From: Chitinophaga sp. GbtcB8
GTDB lineage: Bacteria > Bacteroidota > Bacteroidia > Chitinophagales > Chitinophagaceae
Reading direction: 5' to 3'
NCBI RefSeq assembly: GCF_019091455.1
Contig: NZ_JAGXJN010000051.1
Coordinates: 1-43,860 of the forward strand
Length of the DNA stretch: 43,860 nt
Shown piece by piece: positions 8,541 to 15,584 of this stretch. Position numbers and translations under genes: made by a program. A model generated the notes under the pieces. That model ran no database searches. It had not been told where the DNA came from and saw nothing but the letters and a program-made list of their open reading frames with translations. How positions within the stretch are numbered: position 1 is the stretch's first letter; every line of letters begins with the position of its first letter.

Positions 8541-9335
8541 TTATGGAAGATGCGAGTCTTTTAAGCCTGCACGTATGGCCTGCTCCACCGGGCTATAGGC
8601 CCCATCCCGGCTTTCAATAACCAGGTCCTCTTTCAGCAGCAGCGGAGGCTGGGCTAAAAAGCGGGGCTCCGTACCATGGTGAGGCTGGGCGGCATGTACC
8701 AGGAAGGGGTGGCACAGGTATACGGTGCCTGCTTTGCCTGTAGCCAATATTTCATCCCTTGCCGGCAGGTTGTCCAAGCTGCGGGCCAGCTCCATAAAGG
8801 AAAGCCCCTGTTCGCCGGCAGGCTGTAACAAACGGGCCACATCCAGGTGAGAACCGGTACGGATCCTGGTAGGCGCGTCATGCACTCCTACATCTGAATA
8901 AAGGAATAACATGAGCAGGCCCCTCCCTTTTGACCGTATATTAATACGCCAGTCAAAATAATTGCCGGGATCTTTGCCCGGAAACCCGGCGTCCACATGC
9001 CAGCCTGCATCACCAGGGTCCTGCGGAGAGGGAAAACGCACGGGAAAAGTGCCCATAGCGCGCAGTGGTATCCATTTCCCTGCCCCTAAGAGCTGATCAA
9101 AAGCACTCTGTAATACCGGCGTGCCGGCAGATTGTATAAAAGGCGCCTGCGTATACATACCCAGCCTTATAACGGGGTTTGTCCAGGTTGCCGGATCATG
9201 GGGATCGGCGTTAATATCTTTCCAGAGTATATGCCGCACTTCTTCCGCCAGCGTGGCGGAAAATGCATGGTCAATACGTACAAAACCATTATTGATAAAA
9301 GCGGTGAGCTGTTCTTTACTTAAAACTTCCTGCAT
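8541..9335 (-). CDS. Phytanoyl-CoA dioxygenase (PhyH) family protein
   Basis: A 264-residue Fe(II)/2-oxoglutarate-dependent dioxygenase-type protein. The facial triad is visible: H113 and D115 in GWHVDAGF, and a distal histidine H214 in CHPFLVHAAQ. R225 in TEPRFLAQP is placed to bind 2-oxoglutarate. The N-terminal DIxTFxxxGFVRIDxAF-like stretch (QLTAFINNGFVRIDHAF) is the family signature. Members hydroxylate varied small molecules, so the substrate cannot be named. It is divergent from the DUF1080 gene, with two palindromes in the shared upstream region. It is upstream of korA on the same strand but 165 bases away with a separate promoter box. Confidence 0.88.
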   Translation of the reverse strand: MQEVLSKEQLTAFINNGFVRIDHAFSATLAEEVRHILWKDINADPHDPATWTNPVIRLGMYTQAPFIQSAGTPVLQSAFDQLLGAGKWIPLRAMGTFPVRFPSPQDPGDAGWHVDAGFPGKDPGNYFDWRINIRSKGRGLLMLFLYSDVGVHDAPTRIRTGSHLDVARLLQPAGEQGLSFMELARSLDNLPARDEILATGKAGTVYLCHPFLVHAAQPHHGTEPRFLAQPPLLLKEDLVIESRDGAYSPVEQAIRAGLKDSHLP

Positions 9336-9376
9336 GATGATAATGAGTATAGATGAACAAATACAATGACTAAACT

Positions 9377-9414
9377 TACCTCCCGGGGAGGGAGGTATTA
9401 TACCTGCGGTATAA
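9377..9414. promoter_or_regulatory. Two adjacent palindromes between divergent genes
   Basis: First: TACCTCCC, 5-base spacer, GGGAGGTA (9377-9397). Directly next: TTATACC, TGC, GGTATAA (9398-9414). Between them GGTATTATACC is itself a palindrome, so TACC and GGTA half-sites alternate four times. The position between the divergent PhyH and DUF1080 genes suggests an operator; there is no T-run for a terminator. Confidence 0.55.
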
Positions 9415-9561
9415 AAGGAAGCTTAAAGTGTGGGAGCCATCATCATCATGTTATAAAGTTAACCATCTTTCTGTATTTGCATAAAATGCAGATAAATCTT
9501 ACCTTATTCGCCTGTTCATAAAAGCTGGTTCCACGCAGCTTCAACTAAAAAAATCAATTCT

Positions 9562-10527
9562 ATGCATAAAAAATTTCTTGTACTGGGAATGAGCTGTTTG
9601 CTGGCTGCAGGCGCTGCACAGGCCACAACCCTTACTACTACTGCTCCGGCGCATGTTATGGCCGATTCCTCCAAACTGATCGGACGCTGGGACCTTACCA
9701 TTGACCAAAACGGTAAACCTGCCCCCTCCTGGCTGGAAGTAAAACTTTCCGGCAACCGTGCGCTGGTAGGTTATTTTGTAGGCGTTTCCGGCAGCGCGCG
9801 CCCGGTATCCCATGTGTATTTTGATAATGGTAAGTTCCGCTTTACCATTCCGCCACAATGGGAAAAAGGCGACCAGGATTTTGTGATCGAGGGAGAGCTG
9901 GCCGGGGAAGGCATACAGGGTACTATTACCACCAGCGAAGGCAAAACCTATAACTGGAAAGGCGTAAAAGCGCCATACCTGAAAAGGGCCGGCGCCCCGG
10001 TTTGGGATAAAGCCATTAACCTTTTTAACGGAAAAGACCTGAGCGGCTGGAAAGCGCTGGGCGAAAACCAGTGGGTAGTAAAAGACGGGGTGCTTACCAG
10101 CCCGCATTCCGGCGCCAACCTGATCTCCGAAAAAACCTTTACAGATTTTAAGCTGCATGTTGAGTTCCGCTACCAGAAAGGCAGCAACAGCGGCGTATAC
10201 CTGAGAGGCCGTTATGAAACACAGATAGAGGATAGCCCGGTAGATGCACACCCTGCCAGTGTGCTGTTCAGCGGCATATACGGTTTCCTGGCGCCCAGCG
10301 AAATTGCAGCCCTGGGGCCTGATAAATGGCAGACCTATGATATTACCTTAATTGGCCGCATGGTAACTGTAGTGGTGAACGGCAAAACCGTGATCACCAA
10401 CCAGGAAATACCCGGCATTACCGGCGGTGCGCTGGACAGCAATGAAGGCGAGCCCGGGCCTATTTATATCCAGGGAGATCATGGTCCTATTGAGTTCCGG
10501 AAGATCGTGATCACGCCTGTGAAGTAA
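9562..10527 (+). CDS. Secreted DUF1080 (3-keto-disaccharide hydrolase domain) protein
   Basis: A 321-residue exported protein. A signal peptide covers about residues 1-21 (MHKKFLVLGMSCLLAAGAAQA). Residues about 38-140 form one beta-rich module. The DUF1080/3-keto-disaccharide hydrolase jelly-roll starts at INLFNGKDLSGW (152-163) and runs to the C-terminus, with GSNSGVYLRG and the acidic YETQIEDS strand. Characterised members cleave 3-keto-glycosides made by Gfo/Idh/MocA dehydrogenases. A dehydrogenase and a permease of the right families lie 4-6 kb upstream, so a shared pathway is possible but not shown. TGTATTTG at 9472-9479 is a near match to a -7 box. Confidence 0.92.
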   Translation: MHKKFLVLGMSCLLAAGAAQATTLTTTAPAHVMADSSKLIGRWDLTIDQNGKPAPSWLEVKLSGNRALVGYFVGVSGSARPVSHVYFDNGKFRFTIPPQWEKGDQDFVIEGELAGEGIQGTITTSEGKTYNWKGVKAPYLKRAGAPVWDKAINLFNGKDLSGWKALGENQWVVKDGVLTSPHSGANLISEKTFTDFKLHVEFRYQKGSNSGVYLRGRYETQIEDSPVDAHPASVLFSGIYGFLAPSEIAALGPDKWQTYDITLIGRMVTVVVNGKTVITNQEIPGITGGALDSNEGEPGPIYIQGDHGPIEFRKIVITPVK

Positions 10528-10547
10528 GGCATACCAACTATTCTTTG

Positions 10548-10555
10548 TATTTTTG
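10548..10555 (+). promoter_or_regulatory. -7 box upstream of the Bax-inhibitor-1 gene
   Basis: TATTTTTG matches TAnnTTTG exactly. Transcription would begin near 10560-10563, giving a leader of about 26 bases before the ATG at 10588. It would exclude the in-frame GTG at 10558 as the start. Confidence 0.55.
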
Positions 10556-10587
10556 AGGTGTTAATCGGTAAACACAACATTTACACT

Positions 10588-11328
10588 ATGGCATTATTTC
10601 AATCCAACAACCCTGTACTGAAAGAGAGTACTTTTCAACAGGCTACACTCGTGCAGGACGGCAACGCTATGACCCTGCGCGGTACCGTAAACAAAATGGT
10701 CTTTTTACTCCTGCTGGTAATGGCATCCGCTGTTTACTCCTGGGGTATTTTTGCCAAAGGCGCACCCATCCTGCCTTACCTGGCCGGCGGCGGTATTGGC
10801 GGTTTTGTGCTGGCGCTGGTAATTGTTTTCAAAAAAGAATGGGCGCCCTACCTGGCCCCTGCCTACGCTTTGTGCGAAGGTTTGTTCCTGGGTGGTATTT
10901 CCGCCATGTACAGCAGCTTATATGAAGGTATTGTGCTGCAGGCTGTGGGCCTTACTTTTGGTACTTTTATAGCTATGCTGGTTTTATACCGTACCGGTGT
11001 GATCCGCGCTACGCAAAAGTTTAAGGCTATTGTATTCACTGCAACTGCGGGGATCGCTGTATTTTACCTGATTGCTTTTGCACTGCGCTTTTTCAACATC
11101 AATATTCCTTTCCTGCATGAAGGCAGCACCATAGGTTTGATCTTTTCACTGGTAGTGGTAGCTATTGCTGCCTTAAACCTGATCCTGGATTTTGACCTGA
11201 TAGACAATGGTGTAGCGCAGGGTGCGCCTAAATACTTTGAGTGGTATGCATCCTTTGGTTTATTGGTAACGCTGGTTTGGTTATACCTGGAAATATTACG
11301 CTTATTATCTAAGTTAAACCGCCGCTAA
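10588..11328 (+). CDS. Bax inhibitor-1/YccA family membrane protein
   Basis: A 246-residue integral membrane protein with about seven hydrophobic helices. A hydrophilic N-terminus (MALFQSNNPVLKESTFQQA) leads into MTLRGTVNKMVFLLLLVMASA, the start typical of the Bacteroidota Bax1-I family. FALRFFNINIPFLHEGS and LNLILDFDLIDNGVAQGAPKYFEWYASFGLLVTLVWLYLEILRLL (cited here only by position, about residues 195-240) carry the conserved acidic D..D region near the end that in bacterial homologues forms a pH-sensitive pore seal. Function in this organism is unknown. A terminator follows the stop. Confidence 0.9.
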   Translation: MALFQSNNPVLKESTFQQATLVQDGNAMTLRGTVNKMVFLLLLVMASAVYSWGIFAKGAPILPYLAGGGIGGFVLALVIVFKKEWAPYLAPAYALCEGLFLGGISAMYSSLYEGIVLQAVGLTFGTFIAMLVLYRTGVIRATQKFKAIVFTATAGIAVFYLIAFALRFFNINIPFLHEGSTIGLIFSLVVVAIAALNLILDFDLIDNGVAQGAPKYFEWYASFGLLVTLVWLYLEILRLLSKLNRR

Positions 11329-11641
11329 ACAAGCTGTTTATAACTCATCCGTAAGGGCTGCTATCTTAAATACGATGGCAGCCCTTTCTGTTTTAACAAG
11401 TCTATAACACAACAAAACCAACGCGCCTGCGTTTTTCTTGAAACGCTTAAAACAGGCCACAAGGGCGGGTTTAGCTAAAGAAATGTTAAATAAAGCACAC
11501 ACAATTTCAGGGGCCACTGTGGCATGGTAATTGTAAAATTCTATGCAGGCTGGTTGCTTGATAATCAGCAAAAGTTCTTTTAAAATCCGCTATACACCGC
11601 TTACAACAGATCAGCTTTTAAAACAATTAAACGTGTGTGTT
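11329..11641. other. Gene-free interval, 313 bases
   Basis: Contains the terminator of the Bax-inhibitor-1 gene near its left end. The remainder, upstream of the small secreted protein gene, shows no recognisable promoter box and no credible reading frame. An in-frame extension from 11543 of the next gene would add 33 residues that hide the signal peptide, so it was not used. Confidence 0.6.
11353..11395 (+). terminator. Terminator of the Bax-inhibitor-1 gene
   Basis: AAGGGCTGC (11353-11361) pairs perfectly with GCAGCCCTT (11378-11386), followed by TCTGTTTT. Confidence 0.75.
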
Positions 11642-11956
11642 ATGAATAAGATCAAAGTAAGCCTGTTAGCACTCGCCGCCGTTGCCTTCAGTGCGTATGC
11701 ATTTAAAGGCGTAGATGGTTCCATTACAGGCAAAGTAAGGCCGGCAGATGGGGCTACAGAAGCATGGGCGGTACAAGGGTCAGATACGTTGAAAACAGCG
11801 GTTTCTGATGGCGCATTTACCTTCACCGGTGCCAGGGCTGGTACCTACACTGTGGTGATAGATGCCAAGGATCCTTTTAAGGACGCCACCATTAACGATG
11901 TGAAAGTAGAAGATGGGAAAGCCACTGACCTGGGCGAGATCAATTTACAACAATAA
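11642..11956 (+). CDS. Small secreted carboxypeptidase-regulatory-like (CnaB-type) protein
   Basis: A 104-residue protein with a signal peptide (about 1-20, MNKIKVSLLALAAVAFSAYA). The mature part begins with GSITGKVRPADGATEAW and contains GAFTFTGARAGTYTVVIDAK, the beta-sandwich pattern of carboxypeptidase-regulatory-like or CnaB domains. In Bacteroidota such domains often sit at the start of SusC/TonB receptors; here it stands alone. The ATG at 11642 is chosen because it places the signal peptide at the N-terminus. It is followed by a strong terminator. The role is unknown, probably structural or ligand-binding in the periplasm. Confidence 0.8.
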   Translation: MNKIKVSLLALAAVAFSAYAFKGVDGSITGKVRPADGATEAWAVQGSDTLKTAVSDGAFTFTGARAGTYTVVIDAKDPFKDATINDVKVEDGKATDLGEINLQQ

Positions 11957-11994
11957 CCAAGAGCAATAGTTGGTTTTCATAGGGGTTAATCAAA

Positions 11995-12034
11995 AAGCCG
12001 GTTAGATACGTCTGTATCACCGGCTTCTTTTTTT
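11995..12034 (+). terminator. Strong terminator after the small secreted protein
   Basis: Two stacked stems: AAGCCGG with CCGGCTT (11995-12001 and 12020-12026), and inside them GATAC with GTATC around a GTCT loop. The sequence after it is CTTTTTTT. Confidence 0.88.
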
Positions 12035-12036
12035 AG

Positions 12037-12165
12037 CAGTTGGCGGTTGGCCTATTAGCTGTTAGCTATAAAGGAGTTCAAGTAAAAGAAAGTATTCATA
12101 TAAAAAGGCCTGTAACCTACAGGTCTTTTACTTATGTGCTGCTTTATGACTGCCCACTGCCAACT
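12037..12165. repeat. Inverted 7-bp-period arrays around a hairpin
   Basis: The left side has CAGTTGG, CGGTTGG, then TATTAGC and TGTTAGC, each in 7-bp steps. The right side (12147-12165) has GACTGCC, CACTGCC, AACT, so AGTTGGCGGT and ACTGCCAACT can pair with one mismatch. Between them AAAAGGCCTGTA and TACAGGTCTTTT (about 12102-12127) form a stem ending in a T-run. This is the same array-hairpin-inverted array layout as the octamer elements. Confidence 0.65.
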
Positions 12166-12227
12166 AATTTTCCTTTCCTTGTAGGGGTACCATTCCCCTT
12201 CTCCGTTATAGTATTAAAGCAACAGTT

Positions 12228-12320
12228 ATGATTATAAAAAAGGATGTCCTTGTCGTAAACGGCAGCCTTTGCATCACCTGCCTGCTTTTATTGATCGTCA
12301 TTTTCAGCTACATCCTGTAA
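12228..12320 (+). CDS. Possible 30-residue membrane peptide
   Basis: An ATG-started frame of 30 codons. Three lysine/aspartate-containing residues (KKD) precede one long hydrophobic stretch (SLCITCLLLLIVIFSYIL), the pattern of a single-pass small membrane protein. It ends 106 bases before the preferred sigma factor start. No promoter box or Shine-Dalgarno is evident. It could be chance; the positive-inside plus helix pattern is the only support. Confidence 0.3.
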   Translation: MIIKKDVLVVNGSLCITCLLLLIVIFSYIL

Positions 12321-12414
12321 ATGCCGCCAAAATCGTCACACTATGCACACACAAAGTACACCTGCCCTTGCAGGAGCTGGCATAAGTGATAGCCTACCAA
12401 ATGGTAACAAAAGC

Positions 12415-12422
12415 TATTTTTG
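12415..12422 (+). promoter_or_regulatory. -7 box at the sigma factor gene
   Basis: TATTTTTG is an exact TAnnTTTG match ending 4 bases before the ATG at 12427. If used, the transcript would be leaderless or nearly so, and the upstream ATG at 12343 could not be the start. No TTG was found at the -33 position, which could fit control by an alternative sigma factor or a chance match. Confidence 0.4.
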
Positions 12423-12426
12423 TGCT

Positions 12427-13023
12427 ATGCCCGATAATGCCAGGTTACACGAATTATTACAGGAAGATGAACAGGCCTTTATGGAACTGCTCTTTAAATC
12501 CTTCTTTCCCCTTGTTTGTAAAACCATTTACCGGCTGGTACAAGATACCGCCACTGCAGAAGACCTTGCCCAGGAAGTGTTCATACGGATATGGAACCGG
12601 CGCAGCGCTTTACAGGAGGTGTATTTTAAAGCGTACCTGCACAGAGCAGCAATTAATATGGCATTGGACCACCTGGACAAGCATAAACGGCAGGGCAAAC
12701 ACCTGTCTATAGAAGAGGATATGATACAGCTGCCGGCCAGCTCCGGCACTGCGGAAAGTCCACACCGTCTGAAACAAACCACCGCGCACATTCACCAGGC
12801 TATTGACCGCCTGCCGGAGAAGTGCCGGGAAATATTTATCCTGAGCCGTTTTGAGGAAATGACCTACCGGGAAATAGCCGCTACGCTCAATATCTCTATA
12901 AAAACAGTCGAGAACCAGATGATCACCGCGTTAAAGAAACTAAGAGTATCCCTGCAGGATTACCTGGCTGTGATATTATTGGTAGCATGCAGTTCCTTAT
13001 ATCTTTTACTCTTACAATTTTAA
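12427..13023 (+). CDS. ECF-type RNA polymerase sigma factor (FecI-like)
   Basis: A sigma-70 family extracytoplasmic-function factor, 198 residues from the ATG at 12427 (226 if started at 12343). Region 2 holds TAEDLAQEVFIRIWNRR; region 4 is the helix-turn-helix TYREIAATLNISIKTVENQM, preceded by DRLPEKCREIFILSRFE. The extra residues of the longer form are low-complexity and unlike the family, and a promoter box lies inside them, so the shorter start is preferred. The last about 20 residues (DYLAVILLVACSSLYLLLLQF) are strongly hydrophobic, suggesting membrane attachment. A FecR-type anti-sigma gene follows 4 bases after the stop. Confidence 0.9.
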   Translation: MPDNARLHELLQEDEQAFMELLFKSFFPLVCKTIYRLVQDTATAEDLAQEVFIRIWNRRSALQEVYFKAYLHRAAINMALDHLDKHKRQGKHLSIEEDMIQLPASSGTAESPHRLKQTTAHIHQAIDRLPEKCREIFILSRFEEMTYREIAATLNISIKTVENQMITALKKLRVSLQDYLAVILLVACSSLYLLLLQF

Positions 13024-13027
13024 TGGT

Positions 13028-14026
13028 ATGTCTTACGAGTTAGACCATATAGAAACGCTTATTGCCCGTGATATTGATAACAGCCTGAGCCCCGCTGAAA
13101 AAGAGGTGTTACAAGCCTGGCTGGCTGAGGATGAGACCAACCGGCAATACTATGCTGCGCTGAAAAGCACCTGGGCGCTCACCGGCAAGGCAGATACGGA
13201 TTTTACCCCCTCCACGGAAAAGAACTGGGAAGCTTTCAGACAGCAAATAACTGCTACGCCCACACGTAGTATATTCCATACCTACCGGCACGTACTGCGT
13301 ATAGCGGCCAGCGTTATACTGCTAAGCGGCGCAGCTACAGCGTATTTCGTGTTCTTCAGACACCCGGAGGTATCGGTTGCCACCCTTGCACATGAGAAGA
13401 GAACCGTTACCCTGCCGGATGGGAGCAAGGCTTACCTGAACCAGAACAGTAAGCTTACCTACGCTGCTAATTTTGAAGGAAAAGAACGTGCCGTGCATTT
13501 GGAAGGAGAAGCATTTTTTGAGGTAACACAACATACTGCGCAGCCTTTTGTTGTATATGCCAGCCATACGCAAACACAGGTGCTGGGTACTGCTTTTGAT
13601 GTAAAGGCTTATGATGTAAGCCAGGTAGAAGTGGCTGTGGTAACGGGTAAGGTGGCTTTTTCCAAACGTGATAACCAGCTGGAAAAACTACTGCTCTCCA
13701 GTGGCAGCCGCGGTGTGTTAAAAGATACCAAAGGCCCGGAGCAAATGCGTATTGAAGATCCCAATTTTATGGCGTGGAAAGAGAACCGCCTTTCTTTCCA
13801 GGATACCCGCCTGGGTGATGTGATCAATACTTTGCAGAATTATTTTGATGTGCGCATAACCTTGTCAGATAGTGATATGGCGCGTTTCCGCTACAATGGC
13901 ACCTTTGATCCGGAACAACTTGGGAATGTGGAGAGCGTGCTGGAAGTAATATGTCCTACCATGAACCTGCGCTGGACTAAGAACCAGCAGAATGAATATA
14001 CCTTACGCAAACAAATAGACCTTTAA
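13028..14026 (+). CDS. FecR family anti-sigma factor
   Basis: A 332-residue single-pass membrane regulator that would hold the preceding sigma factor inactive and relay an outer-membrane signal. The cytoplasmic part is residues 1-88, the membrane helix about 90-110 (VLRIAASVILLSGAATAYFVFF), and the periplasmic FecR domain begins at KRTVTLPDGSKAYLNQNS. A C-terminal DUF4974 domain starts near NRLSFQDTRLGDVINTLQNYF. In Bacteroidota these pairs usually precede a SusC/SusD receptor pair; here a bidirectional terminator and an unrelated convergent gene follow, so the receptor must be elsewhere or absent. Confidence 0.93.
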   Translation: MSYELDHIETLIARDIDNSLSPAEKEVLQAWLAEDETNRQYYAALKSTWALTGKADTDFTPSTEKNWEAFRQQITATPTRSIFHTYRHVLRIAASVILLSGAATAYFVFFRHPEVSVATLAHEKRTVTLPDGSKAYLNQNSKLTYAANFEGKERAVHLEGEAFFEVTQHTAQPFVVYASHTQTQVLGTAFDVKAYDVSQVEVAVVTGKVAFSKRDNQLEKLLLSSGSRGVLKDTKGPEQMRIEDPNFMAWKENRLSFQDTRLGDVINTLQNYFDVRITLSDSDMARFRYNGTFDPEQLGNVESVLEVICPTMNLRWTKNQQNEYTLRKQIDL

Positions 14027-14047
14027 CACAACCACATAAACAGCAAT

Positions 14048-14081
14048 AAAAAGCCCCCCGATGTTATCAGGGGGCTTTTTT
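14048..14081. terminator. Bidirectional terminator between fecR-like and 2H genes
   Basis: AAAAAGCCCCC (14048-14058) pairs perfectly with GGGGGCTTTTT (14070-14080), with T-runs on both strands. It serves the two convergent genes on either side. Confidence 0.88.
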
Positions 14082-14105
14082 ATATAAGATCATATCTTAC
14101 TCAGA

Positions 14106-15332
14106 TCAGGCAGGGGTTGTACCACCACCCAGTTTGCATTTCTGCAGCACTTCCCATGATTTGCCGTTATGGCGCAGGAAGTACAGATTGTTTACTTTAA
14201 AGCTGGCCTGGTATTCTTTGTTCTCATACTCCGGCCATGCTTTGTTGAACTGATCATCTTCCAGGTCTTTAAAGGCCACGGTAACGTGCGGGGTAAAACC
14301 GGTGCGGGCCAGCATGGTGCTGAAACCAAATTCCTTGCGCAGGAAGTTGATCAGCTGCCGGTGCATAGCAGACATGGTTTCACTCTTTTCTACGTTAATG
14401 AACAGTACACGGTTCTGCTTATTGGGGAAGGTACCAAAACCATTCAGGGATACTTCAAAAGGCCCCTGAGTTTTAGCAAATTCTGCCAGCTCATCGCAGA
14501 AGGCTTTTTCCAGTGCAGGATCAGCCGTGAAAGGTACCTGCAGTGTAATATGGGGTAATACTTTCAGTGCGTAAGTAGGACCGTATTGTTCTGCAAATTC
14601 CTGTTTTATTTTAATGATCTCCTTACCTACTTCGGCAGTAGGCAGCAGGGCAATAAAGTAAATTTTGTTATCGGGTTTGGGCGTGAAAGGCCTTCTCATG
14701 CCGCCGCCGCCAGGTCTTCTCTGGCCGCCGCCGTATCCACCACCGCCACCGTATCCGCCGCCACCGCCGCGGTTGTATCCACCACCGCCGCCACCGCCGC
14801 GATTGTAACCTCCTCCGCCGCCGCCGCGATCGTAACCACCGCCGCCACCGCCGCGATTGTAACCACCGCCGCCACCGCCGCGATCGTAACCACCGCCGCC
14901 ACCGCCGCGATTGTAACCACCACCGCCGCCGCCGCGATCGTAACCACCGCCGCCACCGCCACGGTCGTAACCACCGCCGCCACCGCCGCGATTGTAACCA
15001 CCGCCGCCGCCGCCACGATCGTAACCACCGCCGCCACCGCCGCGATCGTAACCACCGCCGCCACCGCCACGGTTGTAACCACCGCCGCCGCCGCCGCGAT
15101 CATATCCTCCTCCACCTTCCCGGTTGTAATTTTCGCGGGGCCTGGATTCGCCGCCGCCATCTCTGTTGTAGTCCGGTCTGTTTTCCCGGTTAAAATTGGG
15201 TCTTCCCTCCCGCTCATTGTTGTTGTTAAAGTCAGGTCGGTTATAACCGCCCGGCTTGTCCTTGGGATCATACTCTTTGTTAACATCTGAAGAGTAGGGC
15301 TTGCGGGGGCGTTCGTTTCTCTCAAAATTCAT
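14106..15332 (-). CDS. 2H phosphoesterase (2'-5' RNA ligase family) with Gly-rich YDR/YNR repeat tail
   Basis: A 408-residue two-part protein. Residues about 220-400 are a 2H phosphoesterase domain with both catalytic motifs: HITL (H261, T263) and HVTV (H349, T351). Family members open 2',3'-cyclic phosphates on RNA or act on related cyclic nucleotides. Residues 1-76 are charged and Asn/Arg-rich. Residues 77-189 are 13 tandem Y-[D/N]-R-G(5-7) units, then GYGGGGGYGGGQRRPGGGGMRRP. Such Tyr/Arg/Gly repeats resemble RGG/RG RNA-binding and condensate-forming regions. No signal peptide, so it is cytosolic. It is transcribed alone from a promoter about 215 bases upstream. A repeat-rich tail on a compact 2H enzyme is unusual in my knowledge of the family. 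Confidence 0.9.
   Translation of the reverse strand: MNFERNERPRKPYSSDVNKEYDPKDKPGGYNRPDFNNNNEREGRPNFNRENRPDYNRDGGGESRPRENYNREGGGGYDRGGGGGGYNRGGGGGGYDRGGGGGGYDRGGGGGGYNRGGGGGGYDRGGGGGGYDRGGGGGGYNRGGGGGGYDRGGGGGGYNRGGGGGGYDRGGGGGGYNRGGGGGGGYNRGGGGGYGGGGGYGGGQRRPGGGGMRRPFTPKPDNKIYFIALLPTAEVGKEIIKIKQEFAEQYGPTYALKVLPHITLQVPFTADPALEKAFCDELAEFAKTQGPFEVSLNGFGTFPNKQNRVLFINVEKSETMSAMHRQLINFLRKEFGFSTMLARTGFTPHVTVAFKDLEDDQFNKAWPEYENKEYQASFKVNNLYFLRHNGKSWEVLQKCKLGGGTTPA
14763..15104 (-). repeat. 27-bp in-frame minisatellite in the 2H gene
   Basis: Thirteen units of about 27 bp encode tyrosine, Asp or Asn, arginine and about six glycines. The Asp/Asn difference is a single base (GAT or AAT); from the N-terminus the order is D N D D N D D N D N D N N. 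One unit has an extra glycine codon and the last is short. Units are near-identical at the DNA level, so copy number could change by slippage or recombination without shifting the frame. Confidence 0.95.
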
Positions 15333-15553
15333 CTTACTTAATTAAGCGTTTGAAGCAATAATAGCTATGATTTCATAAAAATGAAATTCATCTCCATGGT
15401 GAGTGATATAGTTAGTGCCGATGATTCCCAGGTATGGTCATCCCGGGTTTTCTCCAGTCCACATTAATATACCGGCTTTATCATTTTTGTGTTTAAAATT
15501 CTCTTTACCTGTTTCTTAGTTTTAGCTGGAAGAATTACCTCTTTCTGGAAGAA

Positions 15554-15584
15554 CAAAGATAATTGAGTGCCGCATTCCTACAAT
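15554..15584 (-). promoter_or_regulatory. Promoter of the 2H phosphoesterase gene
   Basis: On the minus strand: ATTG (15581-15584) as the -33 element, a 19-base spacer, then TATCTTTG (15554-15561), an exact TAnnTTTG. It predicts an unusually long leader of about 215 bases before the ATG. Confidence 0.65.

Larger units (their letters stand above)
11957..12426. other. Interval of terminator, 7-bp arrays and one tiny frame
   Basis: After the terminator at 11995-12034 the interval holds inverted 7-bp arrays with a central hairpin, a possible 30-codon membrane peptide (12228-12320) and the promoter region of the sigma factor gene. No longer gene is supported. Confidence 0.6.

Noticed and set aside
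12040..12231. 63-codon plus-strand frame
   Set aside because: Covers intergenic 7-bp repeats and a hairpin; starts at a non-ATG codon and has no recognisable protein features.
12343..12426. Longer start for the sigma factor gene
   Set aside because: The extra 28 residues do not resemble the family and contain a promoter box; the shorter start is preferred, though not proven.
14586..15290. Long plus-strand frame rich in Ala, Thr, Ile and Val over the 2H gene
   Set aside because: It is the complement of the Gly-rich minisatellite; the repeat keeps several frames open. The minus-strand frame has a real enzyme domain.
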